Positions 48,968 through 60,600 of a stretch of 64,000 nt of DNA are shown piece by piece. Made by a program: the position numbers and the translations under genes. The notes below the pieces were generated by a model, which worked only from the letters and a program-made list of their open reading frames with translations, was not told where the DNA came from and searched no databases. The first letter of the stretch is position 1, and each line of letters begins with the position of its first letter. Where the stretch lies: NCBI GenBank assembly GCA_019059635.1, contig JAGVRJ010000002.1:744001-808000 (forward strand). Reading direction: 5' to 3'. The DNA comes from Proales similis (Eukaryota; Rotifera; Eurotatoria; Ploima; Proalidae).

Positions 48968-49382
48968 GCAGAGCTTTTTGACAATTAGCGAGGTTGGTCG
49001 GAGGCGGGAACGAACTAAAGCGTAGAAGTAAAACGCACCTTGTTTTGTTTATGGACTGGTACGGCAGCTAATCCGCTTTAATCATTGAGTAAAGTGAGAT
49101 CGGAGCGCAAGGAGTTGCAAAGTTTTGACGGATAGGAGAACGAAACGCAAGAAACGTAGCCGAAGAAGACGACGCCGAAGACGAGCCAAACAGAGCGCCG
49201 CAGAGAAAGAGAGGGAGAGAAAAAATGACGTGAGGCAGCAAAGACGCTGCCTGCTCTCGAAATGAACGCCGCATAATTCGCGCCACAAGTGCAATGTTTG
49301 TGCTGCCTTTGCAGTTCGAAGCGGGGCGAGAATAAAGGAGAAATACAAGGCGCGCGTGCAAGAAACATAGACAGAGATTGAA

Positions 49383-49401
49383 AGAGAGAGAGAGAGAGAG
49401 A
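49383..49401. repeat. GA microsatellite
   Basis: A pure GA run within a wider purine-rich stretch. Confidence 0.85.
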
Positions 49402-51459
49402 TGGAGAGATCGAGCGTCTTCAAACTAAAGAGAGATTACATCGGGCGCCGACAAACTAACTCGCAATGTTTCGTAGACGTCGTCGGAAGGCAGGCATAAA
49501 TGAGACGATTTAAGCGCCTATGGTGAGCTTCAATCGACTGACGAATGTCTTTGGAGTCGATTGAAATCTGATTCCGAGTCGAAGATTTTTATAGTGAGGC
49601 GAAATGCTCAATTAGATTCTGTACGATTACATAACGCGCCGACTTGCTGTTTTTGTTTCTTTGCACGAACGATGCAGCTCTCGCTCAAGTTGACGTCGAC
49701 AGGCTTCCAAGCAGCGAATATTTGTTAGCTGCGCAGTCGCACTCAATCTTTGCCGGCTTAAAACGCAAACACAGCTTTCTCTCCAAGAGAAACAAAGGAG
49801 AAGAAGAGAGAAAGAGAGTTGTGGTTGAATATATATTTGAACATTGACATGCAGCATGAGAATACATCACAAGTCGGACGGTTTAATTCAATCTGAGGAC
49901 TGAATCGAAGCCGAAAAAAAAGGGGGCAAACTGAAAGCGAAGAGAAAGAAAGAGAGAGAGAGGGTGCGCGCAAGAGAGAAAAAGAGAATGGCAGTGTTAT
50001 TTACCTAACAAAAAATGAATAAAATGAATAACTGAATGAAATGAAGAGCAAAGGTAAACTATATGGCGCGAAGGCTATTCGAAACTGTGCTCAACTCGTT
50101 ATTGGTCTCAATTAATATTGCATAACTTCACACCACCAAGAGCTGAGAATATTTGGGTGTTCGTGATTAATTGCAAATAAATGTTTGATGCTTGGCAAGT
50201 GACGAGTTGGCAATCGCAGCAACAGCACCGACGCAAAGACCTCAAGCGATAAGCACATGATGTAATCGTCTATTGGACTCTAATGAGCCATTCGATTTCG
50301 TTTCATTCTTATAAAACGCTTGATTTATATTCCTTTTATGTATGTTCTCTTCCTGGCCTTGAAGCTTCACCTTGCAGCTCTCAGATTGTCAAAGGAATTT
50401 GTGCGCTGCTGCTAGAATGGCGCTGAGCTGAGTCTTGTTTCAATTTAAATTCTCGTTTTCATTTATTCTCTATCCGATGCATTATTTTCGCGGCGTCTCA
50501 CCATCTTGTTGCCACCAAGCTGCTAATTCATTCATTGGTGCTTTCGAATTAAAGAAATACAAGTGAAAGAATTTAACTCTACGACAACCCTGAAAATGAA
50601 AAGTTAGGGAATCAAATTCACTCGCATTAGAAGGAGGCAGTAATTTCGCAGTAATGGGTCCAAAGTAAGAATTGTACTCGTCGATTGCATCACTTGCTCG
50701 TTAGCCTGCACCCCTCTGGTGAACTTAACGAGTCGCCTATCATTTTCTCTTGCTTCCCTCCCTGCCTATCGCCCTCCTCTTTTCTTCTCTCTCGTTTTTC
50801 ATTTTATATTGCCTCCAATTCCAGATATACGACTCGCTTTATCATTCACTTTATTTATTCGGTTTGAAAACAATCTAACTCGCCTAGTCAGTCCAATTGA
50901 CGGCCTCTTCCCTGGTTCTTCTAAATGTCGATCATCGCAATTAAATAAAATGCTTGTTACCAATTTGATTCTCCTTATCTGGTTTTAAAACAATCTTTCC
51001 ATAGTTTCAACTCAAATAGGAGCCACTAATTTGGCTAACAATCAGAAACGCGAAACAAATTACATCGTTCCTCTTCCATCTTCCTTGAATTGAGTTTTAT
51101 TCGAGTAATGAGAGCGTAGCCAAGTTCCAAAAGAAATATGAGAAAAATGTCCCAGACCTTGGGCTAAGTCCCCCGCCCCCGCCTTGGACCAAAAAAGATA
51201 ATTTTTTCAAATGAAGGCTCATCTTTGTATTGGCATGTTTCTGAATAATGAGCAGACTTTTCAAAATTTTATCTTTTCCTTTATCGTGACCCTTCTTGCC
51301 ATCACGTTTAACTATGACCCCGTAATATCATGTGATCTAAGCCCAGCAAGACACTCCCAGGCATGTACAAACACAAATGAAGCCGATTAATCATAAACAG
51401 GCCAAATTTCTTCTCAAAAATCGGCTCTAGCTAAGTCGAGTGCAAAACGAAGAGAATAA

Positions 51460-53375
51460 ATGTCGCAGAATGTGGATCGGCTTTCTTTCGCCCGTAAGCT
51501 CTCGTTCGGAGTGGGCCACGTCCTTAACGATCTGACCGCATCTATGTGGTTCAGCTACTTGCTGGTCTATTTTCACCAAGTGGTCGTGTTCAGCAATATA
51601 CTCTCTGGCTATTTGATGCTCTTAGGTAGCCAAGCGAATCTGTTCATTCAAAGACATATTCCATGGTCAGTTCTTCCATTTCCTAGGTCAAGTAGCTGAC
51701 GCGATTTCGACTGTCTTTGTCGGCTTCGAGTCAGACAGAACCCAGAGCGGCCTGTGTAACTATGGACGTCGAAAAAGCTGGCATCTTGTGGGTAAGATTG
51801 TTTGCTGCCTCACGCTTGTCGCATTTCTGAATGACTTGATTGAAAGGCGTTGTTTGCGTGCTGATAAGCTTTCCGTTCATATTCAATTTGTGCATTGGCT
51901 GTGAGAATTCACCTGAATGGGCTAGATTTATCTACTACGCACCATTTATTGTCATATTTCAATTCGGCTGGGCATCGACTCAAATATCGCACTTGTCCCT
52001 CATTCCGCAACTCACTGAATATGAAAACGAACGAGTCGCTCTGAACGCATTGAGGCAAGTATATAGATCAGACTCAGCCTATTACTTCTCCAACTCGTTT
52101 GAAACTGTCAATCGTTCACCTTTTCAATAGATACGCTTTCACGGTTATCTCCAACCTGTTTATTTACGCGGCCGCATATCTCATGTTCAAACTTGGAACT
52201 GACTCCAGCCCCGACTCACTCTGTCCGAACGATGCATCCAAATTTATGAGACTCGCTCTGATTGTGTGCGCAGTCGGCATCGTTTTTCAAGTTGTATTTC
52301 ACACGGGCACAAGTGAAGTAGGCTCAGAGCAGCATCAATACGAACGATTGGAAAGAAGCTGCAACCAACGTCGGCTGAAATGGAAAGATTTTCTCAAAGA
52401 GCCCCAGTTCTATGTGGTAGTTAACTGTACCAATTCACGTTATTCTTTACTCTGAATTGACTCATCATCTTGGTAAAGACCGCTTTGGTTTACATGTTCT
52501 CAAGGCTCATACTCAACGTGACTCAAGTCTATTTGCCCATGTACCTGACCGATACTCTTCTGCTTGAAAAGGTTCACTTTAACTCGAATGTTTCAACTGA
52601 CCCCCACTGACTCATGAATCGGAAAATTTCTAGTCCACGATCGCACTCATTCCGTTCATTTGCTTTATAAGCGGATTTCTGACCACGTTTCTGATCCGTC
52701 TGTCTAACAAGCTGATCGGCTCATACGTAAGCTTCAAAATAGAAACGAAACCGATTCCTTTACAAATTAGAAAATAACCTTAAGGTGACCTATCTGATGG
52801 GTTTGGCGATTATCGGCGCAGCGGCTAGTCTCTTCTGGTTCAATGAATTGATTCAAAATAAATTCGTCACGTCAATAGTGTCGGCACTGCTACTCGGATC
52901 GGGAAGCTCGGTGATATTAATTACTTCGCTATCCCTAACGGCCGATCTGATCGGAGAGAACACCGACAGCGGAGCGTTTGTGTTCGGCTCGATGAGCTTT
53001 GCCGATAAGCTATCGAACGGAATAGCTGTTGCTCTGCTCCAACAGTTTAGCCCATGTGAATAGTAAGTTTCCCCGCAGTGCTCCTCTCCAGCCGATGCGT
53101 TCTAATTGAGAGTAAAAAGCCACACTGTTTCGTGTCCGTGTAATCACTATTACCACTACATTATGACATATGTTCCGGCAGGCGGCTCAGCCGCAGCTCT
53201 AATCGCTCTTGTTTGTCTTTACGCGCTGAAGAAGCTGCGCACTTACGGTAAATTAAAGTCGACATTCATGGTTAGTTAATATCGTTGCTTGAGAGAGCAC
53301 TTTTAAGACGAAGCTCAAACACCGATATCGGCAGATAATGCCATTAACTATGGAAGCGTGGAAGAAGCCAACTAG
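51460..53375 (+). CDS. MFSD12: MFSD12 major facilitator transporter
   Basis: MFSD12 imports cysteine into lysosomes and melanosomes. Blocks seen: [85 protein letters not shown], and [23 protein letters not shown]. About nine exons; sample joins are at 51626/51686, 51793/51846, 52415/52480 and 53063/53122. For the end I favour splicing 53248-53307 (about 60 bp), which gives a hydrophilic tail ending at 53375. Reading through instead would stop at 53279. The gene is otherwise complete and sits alone between two gene-poor stretches. Confidence 0.92.
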
Positions 53376-54850
53376 TTTTGGAAACAGCTCGAAAACGTCG
53401 AGAGCATCTTGTTCTCTCAATTTTAACGTTAAGGTCTTCCCTATTCGCTTGACTCGGGTTAAGCTCAGTATTTCGGCTCATGTACTTGTTTTGGCCACTT
53501 TTATTCATCTCTATCTTTTCTTTCTCTCTTTTCATGTTTATTTAATTATTTATTTATTCAATACTAGCCAAGCCAAAATCTAAATAGATCGGTCTAATGA
53601 GCAAGAATTGTGCAGAGGAGCGTTGATTACAGGACTTTGCTTCAGAAGTATCCTCTGCATTCAAATTCATATCCATTAGGGCCTATTAATAAAGAGGAAA
53701 AGAGGAGAACTGCATGAGAAGAGAGGGCTTTTTTGAGAAAGACGCGGCGGATATAGGAAGAAACAGAGAGAGAGAGAGGAAAAAAATGAGAAAAAGGTTT
53801 CAGGAGTCACAGAAAAGCTTTACTCCAATGCCTCTTAGCCGCTTTGCTGCTCAAGCGCAGGATGAGCCAGAGCCGACGCGTATCATTCATCTAATCGGAT
53901 AGATGGAAAATGCAACGAAAGAGAGAGAGAAAGAAAGAAAAAAAGAGAATTACCTTAACGAGCGAGCAGACTCTTGATGCATCTTTCAGACGCTCTCGCA
54001 GCCTACTCTCGAGCCGATTAAGCACTTGAGCTGCCAAGAGTATTGTGCAGAGCTGGCACGCACATTTCCTAATCAAATTGGCGCATTCGAATGAGAGATT
54101 TGCCGCTATTATGCATCTCTGGGGGCTGCAGGCTCTATTTGTTTACTCAGAGGCGAAATTGGAACTGAGCTGGCTTGAGGCCGGCGATGAATGAACGATT
54201 TTTGCCAAACAGAATTGTGTTCGTTCTCAATTCACACGTCAGACGTGCAGTCAATTTAGCAGAATGCTCAATTCAGAGAATAAGCAGACCAGACGAGTCG
54301 GAGAGTTGAAGAGCAGGGAGTGGAAGAAATGCGTGGCTGGGCGTTTGGCGAACGTCGCCATCCACAGCACAACAGCTGTTTAAGACGGCAGCGACTGCAT
54401 GTGTGCATTCAAGAAACAAGCCATAGATATGCGCGCGTTTTTCTATTTCTCCCTATCGGCTGCCTTATTATTGGCTTTGCAGAAGAGGTCGCTTTGAGCG
54501 TGATTGCAATTTGACATTGCATGAAATTAGATGCCATCCGTTGTTAATAAATTAGATTGCAAATTTGCTCAGTTGATATTATTTTGTTGTCTGGCTCTAA
54601 GAATTTGAGAGAGTGCACGATCGATAGAGCGGTTTGGCCTCGTGTCCGCGAATTAAATTGAAAGCTAGTTCATTTATGCAATGTTCAGATGGGAGCACAT
54701 CGCACCCTCAACTCTTTGATCAATTAATTCAAGCCGTTGTCGTCAAACCTCATTACTGTCTAATCATGCTGGCGCCAACCAGGCACGCAAAGCCTGCATA
54801 GCGCTCATTCCCTTCTCTTTCCGACTCATTGTTTCTGTCCCTCTTTCCCC

Positions 54851-54868
54851 TCTCTCTCTCTCTCTCTG
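54851..54868. repeat. CT microsatellite
   Basis: About nine CT units in a pyrimidine-rich stretch. Confidence 0.85.
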
Positions 54869-55104
54869 GTTCTCTCATTCGCGCTCTTTTGCTCGCTCTC
54901 TTGTTCATTCGCTGCTTATTTTTTCTCTATATCTCTACTTTCTACTTCCACGCTCATTCTGCTGCTTACTTGCCGCGTTCCAATTGGCATCAAAAGTTCG
55001 CAATCAACTCAATTAGCCAAATTTCTTGTTTTGCAAATTGTCTCGCTTTTCATTCTAAATACTTTGCCCTTTTATATTTGCCTTATTTTTTCTATTTCTG
55101 CCAT

Positions 55105-55136
55105 GTGTGTGTGTGTGTGTGCGTGTGTGCGCGCGT
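55105..55136. repeat. GT/GC dinucleotide microsatellite
   Basis: GTGTGT run passing into GCGC; may adopt Z-DNA. Upstream of neurocalcin. Confidence 0.85.
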
Positions 55137-56128
55137 TTGCTATTGCGATTGACAAAATGTCTCCATCTCCGTCTCGTGTCTCATAATTTGGTCGCTTTAG
55201 AATGGTTTAGTAAATAACATAATCATTTCATTAATCGTCAGGCGAGAATTTCTACCGGAAGTTTGATTTCTCTTCATCAGTTTTCCAAACTGCTTCATTC
55301 GTTCGGCAAATGGAACTTATTTTATATTTCTCGTCTCTGTCGCTCGTCTTGTCGGCACAATTTGGAAGCTTGTTTACACAAATCGTCGAGCAGAGCCGAA
55401 GGTTTTTTCGGCAAAAACAAAAAATTCAACAAACAATACGTAAATTGAGGCAAAACGATTGGTGAATAAAGTTAAATTGATTTACGCCATACACACACAC
55501 ACACACGCCATGGCAGCGATAAACTTCCTTGTTCTACTCTTGTCGCGATTGACTGCCAATCAGGCAAACGTGAGGATTTCAATTTAAAATCAGGCAATCA
55601 ATCAGAACCGGGTTTCCCAGACTAATTAAAGAGCACATTAGAAAAATTGCAAACGCTGCGTTTCTATTTGGCTTGCTCTCGTATTACCTATCGCTGGTCT
55701 CAATCATCGGTCTCGTCTCTTTTTTCTCGCCGGTTTTCCTTTTTCTCTTTCCATAATCTTGCCACTTATCCAATTACGTTTAACTAGGCTTTGTCACAAA
55801 TCGCTCTGTTTTTTAGCGGCCCGCCTTGGCTTAGATTACACATTTTACACGTATCTAGAAGAAAGCATCGATCAGTTCATTTCACCGTATAGCATTTCGT
55901 TGCTCAATATTTGATTGAAAAATATTCGTCCAGGGAAATGCAATTCTCTTTTTAAACCGAACCAAACCCCTACCGTGTTCAAATACACCGGTGACAGTTG
56001 CTCGCTCTACCTGTCAAATATCTGAAAATGCTTCGATTCACCGTCACAATTGTTCATTTTTATTTTTTCTTATTTCAAACGGAAAATTCTGACATTAGCA
56101 TGATTATGATGTTTAGAATTTGATAATC

Positions 56129-56909
56129 ATGGGAAACAACAAGACTCGACTCCGACCAGAGACCATAAACGAACTGACCAAAAGCACTGATTTCAGCGAG
56201 CAAGAGATTCAAGAGTGGTATAAGGGCTTCTTGAAGGACTGTCCAAGCGGCTATTTGTCCGTGGACGAGTTCAAGAAGATTTACAACAATTTCTTCCCTT
56301 ACGGTGACGCCTCTAAATTTGCCGAACACGTTTTTCGAACGTTTGACGCTAATCACGACGGGAACATCGACTTTAGGTAAGCGGCTTTGCTCAGTCGAAA
56401 ACTGTTCCTTTATTTGCTGCTAATTTGTCCGCTCGGTTCAATAGAGAATTTCTATGCGCTTTGAGCATTACCTCGCGAGGCAAGCTCGAGGACAAGCTAA
56501 AATGGGCCTTCAACATGTATGACGTTGATGGGAACGGATTCATCTCTCGGGCTGAAATGCTCGAGATAGTTACGGTAATTATTGGGTCGCTTAAACACAA
56601 ATATATGCCGTCTGATTCAACGTATTTACCAATCAAACAGGCAATATACAGAATGGTGGGCAACGCAATGCACATGTCCGACGATGAGTCAACTCCTGAG
56701 AAGCGAACGGACAAAATATTTAAAAACATGGATAAAAACAAAGACGATAATATTTCAATCGAAGGTTAGTTCTCTAGTCTTGACAATTGGGATCAAAAAT
56801 GGCATTTAAACAAATGTCAATTCGATTAGAATTCATCGAAGGAGCTAAAGGAGACCCGTCCATCGTTCGACTGCTTCAATTCGATCCCAATTCAAACATG
56901 AGCTTGTGA
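56129..56909 (+). CDS. NCALD: Neurocalcin/hippocalcin-type neuronal calcium sensor
   Basis: A myristoylated EF-hand Ca2+ sensor. The N-terminus [11 protein letters not shown] carries the myristoylation glycine. [18 protein letters not shown] is EF1 (inactive, CPSG). EF2 is [13 protein letters not shown] and EF3 [15 protein letters not shown]4 [13 protein letters not shown] replaces the usual glycine at loop position 6 with Asp, and [13 protein letters not shown] follows. Exons are 56129 to about 56376, about 56445-56574, 56641 to about 56763, and about 56829-56909. Intron 56575-56640 is 66 bp, 3n and stop-free. Spliced length is about 193 residues, normal for the family. Confidence 0.95.
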
Positions 56910-57632
56910 GCCAGAAATCATCAATATCATCGGCAGCAATCGATTGCTGAGATCTTCAAAACAATTTACGCTCTCGTGATCTACACTTTTTAGTTTTCTG
57001 GTTCTTTACAACATGACTGCGAACTGATTATTTTATATTTAAATTATTTGCTTCCAGTTTGCGCGACTCGAGGCACAAGTTAAATTCATCTCTCGTTAGG
57101 CTGATACTTTCGTTTCATCTCTCTACTCATGCGCCGAGTGTGTCCATGATATTCTGACGCTACAAGTCAACATTTAAATTTAAAGTGTTTGTTCGAAAAC
57201 ATTTATTCTTCCTTTTCGTCGCTTTCTTCGGACTATTTATAAAGAATACGAATGCAACTCTCACCATCTCTATCAATCAATGCATTTAATTTTGTTTTTG
57301 CTCTTTTTAATTGCTCCTCTTTAAATTTATAACCGCAACTCAAGAAAATGTTACTTTGAAAATTAAAACAACAAATGAATAAAAATTGAAATTTATTTTC
57401 TAAAAAACGACTTGTCACTTCTCAATCTCGAACTTGTTTTCAATCATGTTGTTCAATCTGATTCACAGACGAATGTTAGGTGGCTTAGTTTTTAACGAGC
57501 TTGCAATTACAGACCATTCAACACAATCTAATTAGGCCTATTTAAAATTCAGTTGCTACGGTAACCACTCAACACCGAAACTCTTTTGGGAAAAGGGTTT
57601 GATGACAAGTTTGAGTTGGATCTCAGTTGGAC
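56910..57632. other. Intergenic, 0.7 kb
   Basis: AT-rich spacer and probable 3' UTR of neurocalcin. No exon supported. Confidence 0.5.
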
Positions 57633-60600
57633 ATGCATCGGCACGTTAGCCTTCTGAATCCCGATGGACTCTACGATTTGGACGAAAAAGATCCATTCGA
57701 GGTTGGACAAATTGGTCAAAGTCGCGTTAAATATCAAATCTTCAATTTTATTGCACTCATTAAACCAATAGGCGGAAAGAGGCGACCGATTACGACGGCT
57801 AAGAGAGTCGCTTGCATCGGCTGCATCAAGTCAAGGTAAGCAATTGAATATTGTTGTTTATTGTTATCGCCGCCGGTTGGATTCGTATTTTACTCTGACC
57901 AGTCAAAGGACGGTCGAGAAACCTGAACGATCAGCAGAGAGGTAATGAGATCCTGTAGAAAATAGACAGCGCTGCATCTAGCTTTGAATATTTTTAAATT
58001 AGCACCTTTCTGGCCGCATGCTTGCTAAAGTTTTAAACTCTTTTCGCCGATTAAATATTCATATGGCTTTACATTCCTTGAATCGTTTTTTGAAGGTTCG
58101 GATATCTACGTTGAACAAGCGGTCGGCTACCAAGAGCATACAGAAACCATAAACGTAATTGCCGAATTGAAAAAGTTCTCTTTCACGAATTTGCACAAGC
58201 ACGCTTGAATTGTATCAAGGACTTGGTCCAAACTGCGCCTGAAACAGTCGAAGATTTTTCCAATTTAATCTGGAAAAGACTTATCGTGACCAAATCGAGT
58301 GCTCTGAGCGAGGATGAACAACGCGAACTGGTAAGCAAGTGGAGGCAGGCAAGCGCCATATTCTTCCATTTCCATTCTGAAAATCAATCTAATTAAGGCG
58401 GAAATATGCGTGCAAGAGGCTAAATTTAAATGGAAAGAGCTTAATAGAACCGTAGAAGACCCGCTTCTGGTAGTTTGAATGAACTTGAAATTGAATCAAT
58501 TCTGTGAAACATAACCTGCTCAATCAATATGGCAATGAAGAATGAGAATGAAAATCAGGAGCTTCGACGCCGCTTATTTGTCAACTCGATCAGTGTTTGT
58601 GAAAAGCTCTACAGACATTACTTGAAAAAGGCCGAAAGTAAATGAAGAATCTCCTTCAGTCTGGCCGCCTTTTGCCTAATTGAATCCTATTCAGCATTGA
58701 AAGGTCGCCAGATATTCACTGACTTGGCAAATTCGACTCGTTTAAAAACTCTTCTGGGCAACGATGTGGCCAGATTGTAACTAATTTTCCAAGTGCATCT
58801 CGCTCTGTTTATCGCATTCAATTCTTGTCCAGTTTAAACGTGCACGCTCTGAGGCATCATTTGGCCGCAGAAATAAAATCGAGCCAAAGCGAGAGAAAAC
58901 GATTCATTCGAGAGAGTAAGGCGAACGAAGTGCTCAACTTGCGTCGAATCACAGTGCAAGATTTGGTAAGTTTAATCTCCATCGCCCGGCACCGACATTG
59001 GCAGATCACCGCACCCGGCACTTTTCTTCACAGAACGGATATTTATTTATCGACTACGGACCCCTCACTGTAATGCAACCGATACTTTCACTTGATTGCA
59101 TCGAACTGGCTCTTGAGCTTTTTCCTTTTGCGCTAATTTTTCCAAAATTTGCTTCCTGCTTTCTGTCGATTTCTTTCGGCTGCTTTGCTTTTAGCTATTT
59201 TTTGAATTTTTAGATAATAGTGTTATTTTGTTTGTTCGTTCGCTTTTTGTTTCTTTGTTGTTTGGTTCTTTATTTAACTTTTTTTGAAACAGATGGAAGA
59301 CTTTCGCCTCTCCTACAAGCTAACGACCAAGAGACTGAAGCGCAGAGCAGAGATTTTCAAAGAAGTAAACAAAACGAGCGTTTTGAAATCAAGTATTGAG
59401 CGAAAGTTTAGAAACGTTTGATCTTAGATGCAGGAAAATATGCCAATATTGGACAAGAAGAGGCTGAGCAAACTTCTCAAAGTGGTCGAAGTCGACCGCA
59501 GAAACATTGAACGAAAGATTGCTGAGGAAGAAGAGTTGAGAGCTTGGTCGGACTCGAGACCTGAGACACCTTCGGACAACAAAGAAGATGATGATGAGTA
59601 AGATTATTCGTTGACTGTTCAACTGGCAAATGTTGTTTCATGTCGAAAATTTGTCCATTTGTGAATGTGTTGAGTAGTCAGAAAAAAAGAAGGTAACTAA
59701 AGTAGACTTGAAGCCTGATACTAACCGCCTGCTAACCAAAGTCTTTGCTTACTTGCTTGCATTCTTAATTTTCAAATTTGAGAAACCAATGCCTAATTGA
59801 CGTTTATTTTGAAGAGAGTTGCTTACGAAGCTTGGCGATCGTAGTTGGCTTGGCAAGGAGAAGGTACTTGTCCAATTCGTCTTTTTCAAATATCTAATAT
59901 AGTCTCGAATGATGAAAATAGAGAAGCAAATCAGTAGTTTTGAACGACGGTGGCTTTTTAGCTCAAGAGCTTCGGCTTGATTTGAAGCAAATCGTGGCAG
60001 AAAAGTTCAAGACCACAGACTCGATAAAGACGGTTCCTTGCTCCTTGCTGGCGGTCACGGTAATTTTTTTTTCGATAAAAAATATGAATTTATGCAGCTC
60101 ACGTGGTTGTTTGACCGCAGAATTCTTTGAAGAATCGCAATCAGAGGCTTTTAAACATTGACGAGCTTTTAAGAGAAGACGAGAGCCGAATCAGAGAAAA
60201 CCTTAATAGAGATTTGGAAAATTTAACTTGGATGTTGGCAACAAAGAAAAGTGAAAAAGAGACTGAAAGGGAAGAGAACACACTATTGATGGTGACTGGA
60301 ACAGCTCATAGTCAATGATTGACTGAATATCGAATTGAAATTTTTAACCTTATGAAGACTGTGACGACCAAGTCAGAGAGAAAAAAAAGGCTCGAAGAAG
60401 TAAAGGAGAAAATACGTGCGATGGAGCAGAGACGCAACAAACGAATGGAAGAGCTGAGAGCGCCCCTGATTGAGGGAAAAGGAGAAATGCAGCCTGCCAC
60501 ATTTGAGCTCCGGGCTGATCCAAAAGTATGTCATTCAAACAGAGATTGTCTTTTTATTCGTCAAGTGAATCATTTAACGTCGAGCAGCTTCCCCTTCGTC

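Larger units (their letters stand above)
48024..51459. other. Large gene-free region, 3.4 kb, GA/CT-rich
   Basis: The longest gap in an otherwise dense window, lying between divergent DYNLT1 (-) and MFSD12 (+). It has a CTG/TTG triplet run at 48930-48967, a GA run at 49383-49401 and other GA-rich patches (49200-49230, 49800-49980). Small ORFs here are low complexity and lack splice-supported partners. It could be promoter or enhancer sequence or hold noncoding RNA; I cannot identify one. Confidence 0.5.
53376..56128. other. Gene-free region upstream of neurocalcin, 2.75 kb
   Basis: No exon supported. Contains a CT run (54851-54868), a GT run (55105-55136) and a CA run (55489-55507), plus purine-rich patches near 53700-53950. 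Its position upstream of a gene whose family is neural suggests regulatory sequence, by inference only. Confidence 0.5.

Noticed and set aside
49068-49423. Overlapping minus-strand ORFs in three frames
   Set aside because: All three frames are open because of the purine-rich tract; no family similarity.
54829-55152. ORF of about 107 codons
   Set aside because: Pyrimidine-rich, low-complexity frame crossing CT and GT microsatellites, with no splice-supported partner exons.
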